Source: Sedimentisphaerales bacterium (GTDB taxonomy: Bacteria > Planctomycetota > Phycisphaerae > Sedimentisphaerales > SM23-30). Taken from it: DNA of 6,309 nucleotides. The notes below the pieces were generated by a model. It saw nothing but the letters and a program-made list of their open reading frames with translations. It made no database searches and was not told where the DNA came from. Below, one piece after another: positions 1 to 5,314 of the stretch (within the stretch, counting starts at the first letter, position 1; each line of letters starts with the position of its first letter). The translations under genes and the position numbers were made by a program. Location of the stretch: NCBI GenBank assembly GCA_030640865.1, contig DAOWIP010000423.1, forward strand, positions 1-6,309, in the 5' to 3' direction.

Positions 1-37
1 CGATTTATCGCTGGGAAAGAACTTTATTTAGCGTTTG

Positions 38-65
38 CCTGTTCCGGACTCTCCGGCAATACAGG
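38..65. other. Imperfect hairpin past the 3' end of the GH95 gene
   Basis: An inner stem CCGGA/TCCGG (44-48 with 52-56) closes a three-base loop CTC. An outer stem CCTGT/ACAGG (38-42 with 61-65) is separated from it by an unequal internal loop. It lies 34 bases beyond the stop of the minus-strand GH95 gene, so it could help end or stabilise that transcript. No run of T follows on the minus strand, so it is not a typical intrinsic terminator. Apart from this, positions 1-98 contain nothing I can support as a gene. Confidence 0.3.
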
Positions 66-98
66 TGATTTTGTAACCATGTATAGATTTCTACGACT

Positions 99-2414
99 CT
101 ATTTTTTATCCGCGAGGACCATGATGAATTTTTGTCCCACCGAGGTTTTTATGATCAAGGTATTACCGTCTTTTTTGACAGCCTGTTCATCAATCCCTTT
201 AATTTCAAATTTATTTTCCCCAAAGGGATTTTCGAGTTGACAGAGTCCCCCTTTTTCAGCATAAATCTCCACCATTTTTGTGACACCACCTATATGAACT
301 GCCGATACCAGGAAGGCACCTTCAGCCCTTAGTGTTTTGAACGACACGTCTTTCCAATATTCCGGGATGGCCGGGAAAACATGAATGGTTCCACTATAAC
401 TTTGTAATAACATTTCCTGCAGGCCTGCCGCGGCGGCAAAGTTGCCCTCCAGCGTGAACGGGCGATATCGAAAATTTGAGTATCCTTTGCCGGACTGGTC
501 CCCGTTACAGTGGAAGCTGTTCCGAAGGCAAAAAGAGGTAGTGAAGATTTCCAAGGCCCGTTCGGCTTTTTCGCCATCCCGAGCACGAGCCGCCAAGTTG
601 GCCAGCCAGGCAAAACTATAGCCCGTCCACCAGGCGGTTCCTTTTTGTTCCAAATCTGTTAAAGAAGCCCGAATGATATTCTGATCTTCCGATCCGTTTT
701 CCCAGCGGATCAAACCCAGCGGGTGAATCGCCATTAAATGAGAAAAATGTCGATGGGAAAACGGCAGGGGATAATTCGTGGTTACAAGCAAATTTTTACT
801 ATCCGGTTCGACAGCCAAGTGCGGCATTTCGGATAGGATGTGAAGCCAGTGATGAGCCTCGGCTGTCTTGCCGAGTAGTTCTGCAAGTTCTGCCGTCTTT
901 TCGAATGTCCAGCGAATCAGTGCAAGATCATAATTGGTTATGGAAGGAAACCATGCCTCGATCCGGTTATCGTTTATCTCTGGAGAAGAGCTTAATGGTA
1001 AAGTACGTTTTCCATCCGGTCCCTTTTCGGTTATGGCTTCCAAAAAGACCGAGACTTCCCTCAGCCAGGGATACGCTCGGTTCACAAGAAAAACTTTGTC
1101 CATACTGTAACGCCAATGGAGGTAGAAGTGATGGGCAAGCCAGGCGGCGGTGGTTGCAGAATGGGTATATTGGTGCCAGCCGCCGATCTGGCTCTGATTC
1201 AGATCGGCGGTCATAGGTACATTGAGACCGGGTAAGCTGAAAAAACGTTTGGTCCAGGCTTTTGCATTATCCCTGGTATTCCAAAGCCATTTGATAAAGC
1301 CCAATTCTCCCTCAAGATGATTCCCACTGTAACTTGGCCAATAACATAACTCCGTGTTTAGATCGTGGTGATAGTCCCCCTTCCAGGGTGGGATTTTCCT
1401 ATTATCAGCGGTCCAGGGGCCCTGGAGTGTGATAGGTGGGGTATTAGGGCGGGCGGCAGCACCCCATTTATATGTATCCAAATACCATTGTCTTTCAATA
1501 GTGGGATTTGGGATGTGGATGAAAGATTTATGCCAAAAGGAATCCCACCAGGTGTGATGTATGTTAATCATTTCGTCAAAATCAATTTGGAGGGCTTTTT
1601 CGCAATTTTCGCGAGCATTCTGGAGTGGGTTTATGGACTCATTGGAGGTGGCAATGGACCAGGCCGCAAGCCAATCACCTTTAACCTGGCGCCAGAGAAC
1701 GACCACCGCAAATCTAAAACCTCCCCAACCCTCCTGCAGATATCCAGCCCAGTTCGCCTCATGGTATTCAGTCGGTACCTTGTATCTCAGACTGGCCAGA
1801 TCGCCGGCGCTGATCTTCCTGGGGCCGGCTTCCTCTTTGGCCTCACCCGCAAAAGGAGGGGGAAGTAATTTAATACGAGCAGATTGGTATGGTGTAATTC
1901 GGATCAATCCCACAGGTTCGGTTGCATGGACAAAAACCTGAACTTTGCGCCTCTTGCCGAATTTTACGGTTGCCATCGCCTGGGCGATATCCAAGTCGGC
2001 TGTAACAAATACCGGATTTTCACCTATAGTGATTTCGAGCCGGCCGGCAGGAATTTTGGTAGGACCGGGATTTCCATAAGGCTTATCGTATAAGCGATGA
2101 AGGTCATTAATTCTGCCCTGCTTTACCCATTGACGCATGGTTTTATAGGAGTATTGTGTGGTATGGAACTGCGGCACCGGGCGGAGATCCCAGAGATCTG
2201 TGCGATCAAGAGAAATTCGCAAAGGGCTGCCGTCCCCCCATACCAATGCTCCCAACAGGCCATTCCCTAACGGAAAGGCCTCATCCCATACCATAGCCGG
2301 TGTCTCGTAATATAAACCGTGTTTCGGTTCAGGTTGCCCATACGCAATAACACAGATACTCATAATGTAAAAGAGCACAATACCTATCAAATGGGATATA
2401 TTTTTAACAAACAT
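99..2414 (-). CDS. Secreted glycoside hydrolase, GH95 (alpha-L-fucosidase) type
   Basis: The 771-residue product resembles GH95 inverting exo-glycosidases, which remove terminal alpha-L-fucose (in some members alpha-L-galactose) from glycans. Residues 1-26 form a signal peptide: Lys near the N-terminus, a hydrophobic core, likely cut after AYG, so the enzyme should act in the periplasm or outside. Next comes the N-terminal beta domain with the typical WDEAFPLGNGLLGALVWG near residues 43-60. A helical (alpha/alpha)6 barrel spans about 310-690, with DLN at 351-353, SSSPE ending at Glu479 and HRHFSHL at 554-560. A C-terminal beta domain with GNFAAAAGLQEMLLQS and HVFPAIPEYW follows. Length suits the family. 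ATG at 2412-2414 is chosen because GGAG lies 8 bases upstream and a signal peptide follows at once; the frame stays open upstream to 2690. Two catalytic positions look substituted (see findings), so exact substrate is uncertain. It is transcribed alone, divergent from ispH. Confidence 0.85.
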   Translation of the reverse strand: MFVKNISHLIGIVLFYIMSICVIAYGQPEPKHGLYYETPAMVWDEAFPLGNGLLGALVWGDGSPLRISLDRTDLWDLRPVPQFHTTQYSYKTMRQWVKQGRINDLHRLYDKPYGNPGPTKIPAGRLEITIGENPVFVTADLDIAQAMATVKFGKRRKVQVFVHATEPVGLIRITPYQSARIKLLPPPFAGEAKEEAGPRKISAGDLASLRYKVPTEYHEANWAGYLQEGWGGFRFAVVVLWRQVKGDWLAAWSIATSNESINPLQNARENCEKALQIDFDEMINIHHTWWDSFWHKSFIHIPNPTIERQWYLDTYKWGAAARPNTPPITLQGPWTADNRKIPPWKGDYHHDLNTELCYWPSYSGNHLEGELGFIKWLWNTRDNAKAWTKRFFSLPGLNVPMTADLNQSQIGGWHQYTHSATTAAWLAHHFYLHWRYSMDKVFLVNRAYPWLREVSVFLEAITEKGPDGKRTLPLSSSPEINDNRIEAWFPSITNYDLALIRWTFEKTAELAELLGKTAEAHHWLHILSEMPHLAVEPDSKNLLVTTNYPLPFSHRHFSHLMAIHPLGLIRWENGSEDQNIIRASLTDLEQKGTAWWTGYSFAWLANLAARARDGEKAERALEIFTTSFCLRNSFHCNGDQSGKGYSNFRYRPFTLEGNFAAAAGLQEMLLQSYSGTIHVFPAIPEYWKDVSFKTLRAEGAFLVSAVHIGGVTKMVEIYAEKGGLCQLENPFGENKFEIKGIDEQAVKKDGNTLIIKTSVGQKFIMVLADKK

Positions 2415-2422
2415 ATCTGAAT

Positions 2423-2426
2423 CTCC
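2423..2426 (-). promoter_or_regulatory. Ribosome binding site deciding the GH95 start
   Basis: On the minus strand GGAG (within CGGAGA) lies 8 bases before the ATG at 2412-2414. The longer possible starts upstream in the same frame lack a comparable site with a signal peptide right after it. This is the main reason for the 771-residue start rather than the 863-residue open frame. Confidence 0.65.
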
Positions 2427-2461
2427 GATGATTGACTTTTCAAAGAAATATCGTAACCGTT

Positions 2462-2478
2462 CAGGCCCTTGGGGCCTG
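2462..2478. repeat. Perfect 7-bp hairpin, three-base loop (GH95 leader)
   Basis: CAGGCCC (2462-2468) and GGGCCTG (2472-2478) pair perfectly around a TTG loop; ATTTT follows on the plus strand. On the minus strand it lies 47 bases before the GH95 start, inside the leader expected from the candidate promoter at 2533-2561. It may be a leader stem-loop affecting mRNA stability or translation, or one copy of a dispersed hairpin family. Read on the plus strand it resembles an intrinsic terminator, but no plus-strand gene precedes it. Confidence 0.6.
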
Positions 2479-2532
2479 ATTTTCCAGTTCGGCCGGTCAA
2501 CACAACCAGCGGCAAAACAAGAACTTAGAATC

Positions 2533-2561
2533 AATACAACCAATTCTCGCACCGCTGTCAA
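2533..2561 (-). promoter_or_regulatory. Candidate sigma-70 promoter for the GH95 gene
   Basis: On the minus strand TTGACA (2561 to 2556, a perfect -35) is followed after 17 bases by TGTATT (2538 to 2533, 4 of 6 matches to TATAAT). Transcription would start near 2526, giving a leader of about 110 bases that contains the hairpin at 2462-2478. Position and spacing fit, but the -10 is only moderate. Confidence 0.4.
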
Positions 2562-2653
2562 GGATTTTTTAAAACACACGATTACCCGTTTTGGGATGAG
2601 GTTGTAGAACACCTCCATGTGTTTATAAAATACGGGCGGGCGGCAGCCAACGT

Positions 2654-2668
2654 TTCGCCGCAGGCGAA
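2654..2668. repeat. Perfect 6-bp hairpin, three-base loop
   Basis: TTCGCC (2654-2659) pairs with GGCGAA (2663-2668) around the loop GCA. It lies upstream of the GH95 candidate promoter and shares the GCC-NNN-GGC core with the hairpins at 2876-2896, 4048-4064 and 5013-5031. Confidence 0.45.
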
Positions 2669-2875
2669 TAAGGTGGATGGTTTCTGTCAACGGATTCAGC
2701 TATGACACCCTTGACATACTCACCCTGACGGCCTACCTCCTTCAAAAGGTATTCTTGATTCCCTCATGCCTGAAAAAACTGATTTGATGCAACTGCCAAA
2801 AGTCCGAAAAACAGTGCAAAAACAATCCCCCACGCTCCAAAATCGAGGGGGCAAAGAACTTTTGACGCTGGCGTC

Positions 2876-2896
2876 TGATTTGCCAAAGGCAAATCA
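2876..2896. repeat. Perfect 9-bp hairpin, three-base loop
   Basis: TGATTTGCC (2876-2884) pairs with GGCAAATCA (2888-2896) around AAA. It directly abuts a second small palindrome, GACGC-TG-GCGTC (2864-2875), so two stem-loops stand side by side in the middle of the divergent spacer. No long T run follows on either strand. This is the longest perfect hairpin of the set. Confidence 0.6.
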
Positions 2897-2999
2897 TATA
2901 AAAACAGGTATATACTCATTCCAAATGAAAATGCAGCATTAACAATTCCATAACTCCTTTAATTGTAGCTAAATGCAAACCATGCAACACAATTAAATC

Positions 3000-3014
3000 A
3001 TACCCGATGGGTAT
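3000..3014. repeat. Perfect 6-bp hairpin, three-base loop, upstream of ispH
   Basis: ATACCC (3000-3005) pairs with GGGTAT (3009-3014) around GAT. A second small palindrome, CGATT-AA-AATCG (3018-3029), follows at once and abuts the candidate ispH -35 at 3031. The pair could be an operator next to the promoter, or members of the dispersed hairpin set. Confidence 0.4.
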
Positions 3015-3030
3015 AACCGATTAAAATCGC

Positions 3031-3059
3031 TTGTCCAATTCACGCTGAACCAGTATTCT
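3031..3059 (+). promoter_or_regulatory. ispH: Candidate promoter for ispH (-35/-10 type)
   Basis: TTGTCC (3031-3036, 4 of 6) and TATTCT (3054-3059, 4 of 6) are separated by 17 bases. Transcription would start near 3066, leaving a leader of about 55 bases to the ATG at 3121. The fit is only moderate; a stronger -10 lies closer to the gene at 3095-3100. Confidence 0.3.
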
Positions 3060-3091
3060 TCGTTTCTTGGCGCCTTCGTGGCTGGTTAAAA

Positions 3092-3100
3092 TGCTATAAT
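3092..3100 (+). promoter_or_regulatory. ispH: Extended -10 element just upstream of ispH
   Basis: TGC followed by a perfect TATAAT (3095-3100) forms an extended -10. I see no good -35 at 16-18 bases, which an extended -10 can tolerate. The start site would fall near 3107, leaving only about 14 untranslated bases and placing the GAGG ribosome site (3106-3109) at the very 5' end of the message. Confidence 0.4.
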
Positions 3101-3120
3101 TTTTTGAGGTTATTGCGAAT

Positions 3121-4038
3121 ATGAAAGTACTGATAGCCACCAAATATGGTTTTTGTTTCGGCGTTGAGCATGCCATCGAAAAGGCACGGAAACTACTCGA
3201 CGAGAAGGAAACAGTGTACTGCCTGGGTCCCCTGATTCACAACAGTCACGTTGTCAATCGCCTATCCCGTGCTGGTCTGCGGGTAGTGGACGATCTAAGC
3301 CAGATTGACACCAGCACTTGTGAACAGTCTCATTCGGACACACCCACAGATCGCAATTCTTCCGCGGAGCGTGTTTCCTCTACAAACCACGTTCCAACAG
3401 TCCTGATCCGTTCACATGGATGTCGGCCGGAGATTCTTGAAGAAATAAAAAAACGGGGATTCAAGCTGGCGGACGCGACTTGTATCCTGGTCAAGCGGGC
3501 CCAGAAACTTGTGGGCGAACTTTACCAACAGGGCTACCAGGTGGTCATCGTCGGCGATCCTGATCATCCGGAGGTACAGGGCGCTGTCGGGCACGCCCCC
3601 GGCAAGGTTATTGTGGTTGACGGCCCTGAGGACCTGGATAAGCTCCCCTCCACCAAAGGCCGCCTTGCGGTAATCTCTCAGACCACTAACTCAGCCGAGG
3701 ATTTCGGCAAAATAGTCGGCCTGATAGCCATGCGTGGTTACGAGGAGATGAAAGTGGTCAATACCATCTGCCGGGAGACAGCCCGACGGCAGGCCTCGGC
3801 GGTGGAGTTATGTCGAAATGTGGATGTTATGTTTGTACTCGGCTCACACCACAGCGCCAATACGGGCGAACTGGCCCAATTGTGCCGCCGAAACGGGGTG
3901 GACACTTACCACCTACAGGACTGGCAGGAGTTTAAACCGGAATATATTGTGGGCAGCAATACTGCCGGCGTTACTGCCGGTGCTTCCACACCCGACTGGA
4001 TTATCAGGGAATTTGTCAGCAATTTACAAAAACTATAG
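3121..4038 (+). CDS. ispH: 4-hydroxy-3-methylbut-2-enyl diphosphate reductase (IspH/LytB)
   Basis: IspH is the cytosolic iron-sulfur enzyme that reduces HMBPP to IPP and DMAPP, the last step of the MEP isoprenoid pathway. The three cluster cysteines are visible: Cys12 (YGFCFGV), Cys121 (DATC) and Cys217 (NTICRETARRQ). Substrate-site histidines are His40 (LIHNSHVV), His99 (RSHG) and His149 (DPDHPEV), with Glu151 as the likely catalytic acid. SANTGEL at 245-251 and TAGASTP at 285-291 complete the site. At 305 residues it is of ordinary total length. However, compared with remembered E. coli positions (Cys12, His74, Cys96) it carries about 26 extra Ser/Thr/Asp-rich residues at roughly 64-92. DATC is followed by ILVKRAQ rather than the usual Pro-Phe/Tyr-Val. 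ATG is preceded by GAGG at 11 bases. The gene stands alone, divergent from GH95 and convergent with the TIM-barrel gene. Confidence 0.96.
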   Translation: MKVLIATKYGFCFGVEHAIEKARKLLDEKETVYCLGPLIHNSHVVNRLSRAGLRVVDDLSQIDTSTCEQSHSDTPTDRNSSAERVSSTNHVPTVLIRSHGCRPEILEEIKKRGFKLADATCILVKRAQKLVGELYQQGYQVVIVGDPDHPEVQGAVGHAPGKVIVVDGPEDLDKLPSTKGRLAVISQTTNSAEDFGKIVGLIAMRGYEEMKVVNTICRETARRQASAVELCRNVDVMFVLGSHHSANTGELAQLCRRNGVDTYHLQDWQEFKPEYIVGSNTAGVTAGASTPDWIIREFVSNLQKL

Positions 4039-4047
4039 CCATATAGA

Positions 4048-4064
4048 GTGGGCCTGTGGCCCAC
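4048..4064. terminator. Hairpin between convergent ispH and TIM-barrel genes
   Basis: GTGGGCC (4048-4054) pairs perfectly with GGCCCAC (4058-4064) around TGT. It sits 9 bases after the ispH stop and 10 bases beyond the stop of the opposing gene, the natural place for a shared bidirectional terminator. Neither side has a proper T run right after the stem, so efficient intrinsic termination is doubtful. It may act mainly as a 3'-end stabiliser. It belongs to the same hairpin set as the copies in the two large spacers. Confidence 0.5.
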
Positions 4065-4074
4065 ATGCGATCTT

Positions 4075-4992
4075 CTAAAAATCATCACATTCACGATAGG
4101 CCCGAATCACTGCCATCTCGCCTTCTTTACCTGGCTTGCTGTTACCATGTTCCATACCCATAACACCTTTGTATCCTTTGTTATGGATATGTTTAAAGAC
4201 ATTTTTATAGTTGATCTCGCCTGTTGTTGGTTCTTTTCGCCCGGGGTTATCTCCCATCTGGAAATAGGCAATCTCGTCCCACGCCATATCTATGTTGGGA
4301 ATCAGATTCCCTTCGGATATTTGTTGATGATACAGATCGTCCAGTATCTTGCAGGAGGGACTGCCCACTCCTTTACAGATACAGTATGCTTGTGGAATCT
4401 TCGTCAAAAACAGTCCCGGATGATTTGCCCACCAGTTCAGCGGCTCCAGCACCATCACCAGCCCTGCCGGCTCACATATCTCACTCATTACTTTAAGATT
4501 TTCGATACAGTTAGCCATTTGGTAGTCATATTCCAGTTTCTGGTTCACGTTGCCGGGAACTACTGTGCACCACATGGCATTGACCCGCTTGGCGACTTCG
4601 ACCGCCTTTTTCATCTGGCTGCGCAGTTGATTTCTAAAGTCTTGCGACATTTTTGTCACAAATTCGGTTTTGCCGAAGCCGGAATACGCCACAAAGACAC
4701 CCATAGTTATGCCCAATTTTACCATGGTTTTGCCGATTTTTTCCTGTAAATCGACAGGTTTCTTCATCATTCCGTTATCTTCCCATGCGGTGAAGCCCTG
4801 ATCTGCCGCAAATTTTAACTGATCTAACGGGTTTTTGCCCGCATTATGACGAAACATGCCAAAATGTGGGGCATATTTCATTTTGAACTTTTTGCCATCC
4901 AAACTCGCTGCCCGGAGTTTTGATGGTGTTGCGGCACCGGCGGCGGCACCGGCGACGGCCAGACTGGTTGCCAGAAAATTTCTTCGATTCAT
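4075..4992 (-). CDS. Tat-exported TIM-barrel protein, hydroxypyruvate isomerase / sugar epimerase family
   Basis: The 305-residue product belongs to the xylose-isomerase-like TIM-barrel superfamily (AP endonuclease family 2 fold), closest in motif style to hydroxypyruvate isomerase-like proteins. These isomerise or epimerise small sugars at a divalent metal; the substrate here cannot be told from sequence. The N-terminus has a twin-arginine signal, MNRRNFLATS, followed by an Ala-rich hydrophobic stretch to about residue 22, so the protein probably folds with its metal before export. Likely metal and active-site residues are Glu183 (VLEPLNWW), Asp219 and His222 (DDLYHQQISEGN) and Glu281 (GMEHG). 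GDNPGRKEPTTGEINY at 247-262 is a strong family signature. The residue before it is Gln245 where classical Hyi proteins have His. The ATG has an excellent ribosome site, AAGGAG, 8 bases upstream. The gene is single, convergent with ispH and divergent from dnaA. Confidence 0.85.
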   Translation of the reverse strand: MNRRNFLATSLAVAGAAAGAATPSKLRAASLDGKKFKMKYAPHFGMFRHNAGKNPLDQLKFAADQGFTAWEDNGMMKKPVDLQEKIGKTMVKLGITMGVFVAYSGFGKTEFVTKMSQDFRNQLRSQMKKAVEVAKRVNAMWCTVVPGNVNQKLEYDYQMANCIENLKVMSEICEPAGLVMVLEPLNWWANHPGLFLTKIPQAYCICKGVGSPSCKILDDLYHQQISEGNLIPNIDMAWDEIAYFQMGDNPGRKEPTTGEINYKNVFKHIHNKGYKGVMGMEHGNSKPGKEGEMAVIRAYRECDDF

Positions 4993-5000
4993 AATTAAAT

Positions 5001-5006
5001 CTCCTT
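5001..5006 (-). promoter_or_regulatory. Strong ribosome binding site of the TIM-barrel gene
   Basis: On the minus strand AAGGAG lies 8 bases before the ATG at 4990-4992 and fixes this start, which also begins the Tat signal. The hairpin at 5013-5031 ends only six bases upstream of it. Confidence 0.75.
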
Positions 5007-5012
5007 AAGTCT

Positions 5013-5031
5013 TTGCGGCCAAAGGCCGCAA
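5013..5031. repeat. Perfect 8-bp hairpin, three-base loop (TIM-barrel gene leader)
   Basis: TTGCGGCC (5013-5020) pairs with GGCCGCAA (5024-5031) around AAA. It lies in the leader of the minus-strand gene, 20 bases before its ATG and just upstream of the ribosome site. It shares loop sequence and GCC-AAA-GGC core with the hairpin at 2876-2896, although the outer stems differ. It may protect the 5' end of the message or tune translation. Confidence 0.6.
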
Positions 5032-5063
5032 TGGGAAAACGGTGGTTATTTTTCTGATCACGG

Positions 5064-5138
5064 CGGCGGCGGATCAGGACCCGACGGCAACAGATCAGGA
5101 CCCGGCGGCGAATCAAGAGCCGACGGCGGCGGATCAGG
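5064..5138. repeat. Imperfect tandem repeat, four units of about 18-21 bp
   Basis: Units start at 5064, 5085, 5106 and 5124. Each begins CGGC and contains (G/A)ATCA(G/A)GA/G; the first two also share GATCAGGACCCG exactly. Unit lengths are 21, 21, 18 and a partial 15. All lengths are multiples of three, so the array stays open in more than one frame, but I find no gene with a ribosome site around it. It lies in the probable leader of the TIM-barrel gene and upstream of dnaA. GATC occurs in three of the units and again at 5056-5059. Confidence 0.65.
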
Positions 5139-5145
5139 TGAGTTC

Positions 5146-5174
5146 AGTCTCACCTTAGCGGTGGGAATTGTCAA
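5146..5174 (-). promoter_or_regulatory. Candidate promoter for the TIM-barrel gene
   Basis: On the minus strand a perfect TTGACA (5174 to 5169) precedes GAGACT (5151 to 5146, 3 of 6) by 17 bases. The -10 is poor but keeps the A at its second position and the final T. Just upstream (5177-5187) the minus strand reads two overlapping TATAAT motifs without a recognisable -35; either could supply the start. Transcription would cross the tandem repeat and the hairpin at 5013-5031. Confidence 0.3.
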
Positions 5175-5176
5175 GG

Positions 5177-5187
5177 ATTATATTATA
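5177..5187 (-). promoter_or_regulatory. Two overlapping TATAAT motifs in an AT-rich patch
   Basis: On the minus strand TATAAT is read twice, at 5187-5182 and 5182-5177, sharing one base. The expected -35 regions fall in the 13-bp duplication and do not match TTGACA. On the plus strand the same patch reads TATATT. It may serve as a -10 for the TIM-barrel gene, or simply be an easily melted AT-rich patch near dnaA. Confidence 0.3.
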
Positions 5188-5211
5188 CTTCCTGCCTGTA
5201 CTTCCTGCCTG
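5186..5211. repeat. Perfect 13-bp direct duplication upstream of dnaA
   Basis: TACTTCCTGCCTG occurs at 5186-5198 and again at 5199-5211 with no mismatch and no gap. It lies 11 bases before the candidate dnaA -35 (5222) and next to the AT-rich patch at 5177-5187. Head-to-tail sites in this position could bind a regulator on one face of the helix, or may be a recent slippage product. Confidence 0.7.
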
Positions 5212-5221
5212 ATTTTTTGCA

Positions 5222-5250
5222 TTGACACCTATGCCAGAGGATGTTAAACT
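5222..5250 (+). promoter_or_regulatory. dnaA: Candidate sigma-70 promoter for dnaA
   Basis: TTGACA (5222-5227, perfect) and TAAACT (5245-5250, 4 of 6) are separated by exactly 17 bases. Transcription would start near 5257, giving a leader of about 145 bases that contains the stem-loop at 5315-5330. This is the best-spaced plus-strand promoter in the window. I see no DnaA box overlapping it, so autoregulation by DnaA is not supported by sequence. Confidence 0.5.
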
Positions 5251-5314
5251 CACCATTTGTTGTAAGATGTCTGATTGTTTTATGATGATTGTATTAATGA
5301 TTTGCACATAAAGT

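Larger units (their letters stand above)
2415..3120. other. Divergent GH95-ispH spacer, no supported gene
   Basis: This 706-base stretch separates two divergent genes. It holds a candidate promoter and leader for GH95, candidate promoters for ispH and several short inverted repeats, listed separately. In addition, GACGC/GCGTC (2864-2875, two-base loop) abuts the 9-bp hairpin at 2876-2896. CGATT/AATCG (3018-3029) follows closely on the hairpin at 3000-3014. CCCCC at 2827-2831 can pair with GGGGG at 2847-2851. The minus-strand frame of GH95 stays open through 2415-2690, but its translation looks like chance: the hairpin at 2462-2478 is read as part of it. I see no tRNA, rRNA or convincing small gene. 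Confidence 0.6.

Noticed and set aside
24..80. An 18-codon minus-strand frame beyond the GH95 stop (MVTKSPVLPESPEQANAK)
   Set aside because: Too short, no ribosome binding site, and it overlaps the hairpin at 38-65.
905..1868. Plus-strand open frames opposite the GH95 gene (905-1216 and 1365-1868)
   Set aside because: They lie fully antisense to a gene with clear family motifs, have no recognisable domains and no good ribosome sites.
2710..2738. TTGACA at 2710-2715 as a plus-strand promoter
   Set aside because: The sequence 17 bases on (TACCTC) lacks the conserved final T, and no plus-strand gene starts within the following 380 bases.
2735..2742. ACCTCCTT on the plus strand, the sequence of the 16S rRNA 3' end (and AAGGAGGT on the minus strand)
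   Set aside because: Flanking bases do not match 16S rRNA, and the minus-strand site leads only to frames of fewer than 10 codons.
4048..4749. A 233-residue plus-strand open frame opposite the TIM-barrel gene
   Set aside because: It begins in the convergent hairpin and runs antisense to a well-supported gene; its Cys/His/Phe-rich translation is what the antisense of this gene would give.
5038..5138. Possible small Arg-rich or Ala/Asp-rich repeat protein from the tandem repeat
   Set aside because: The frames are open only because the units are multiples of three; no start with a ribosome site and no family resemblance.
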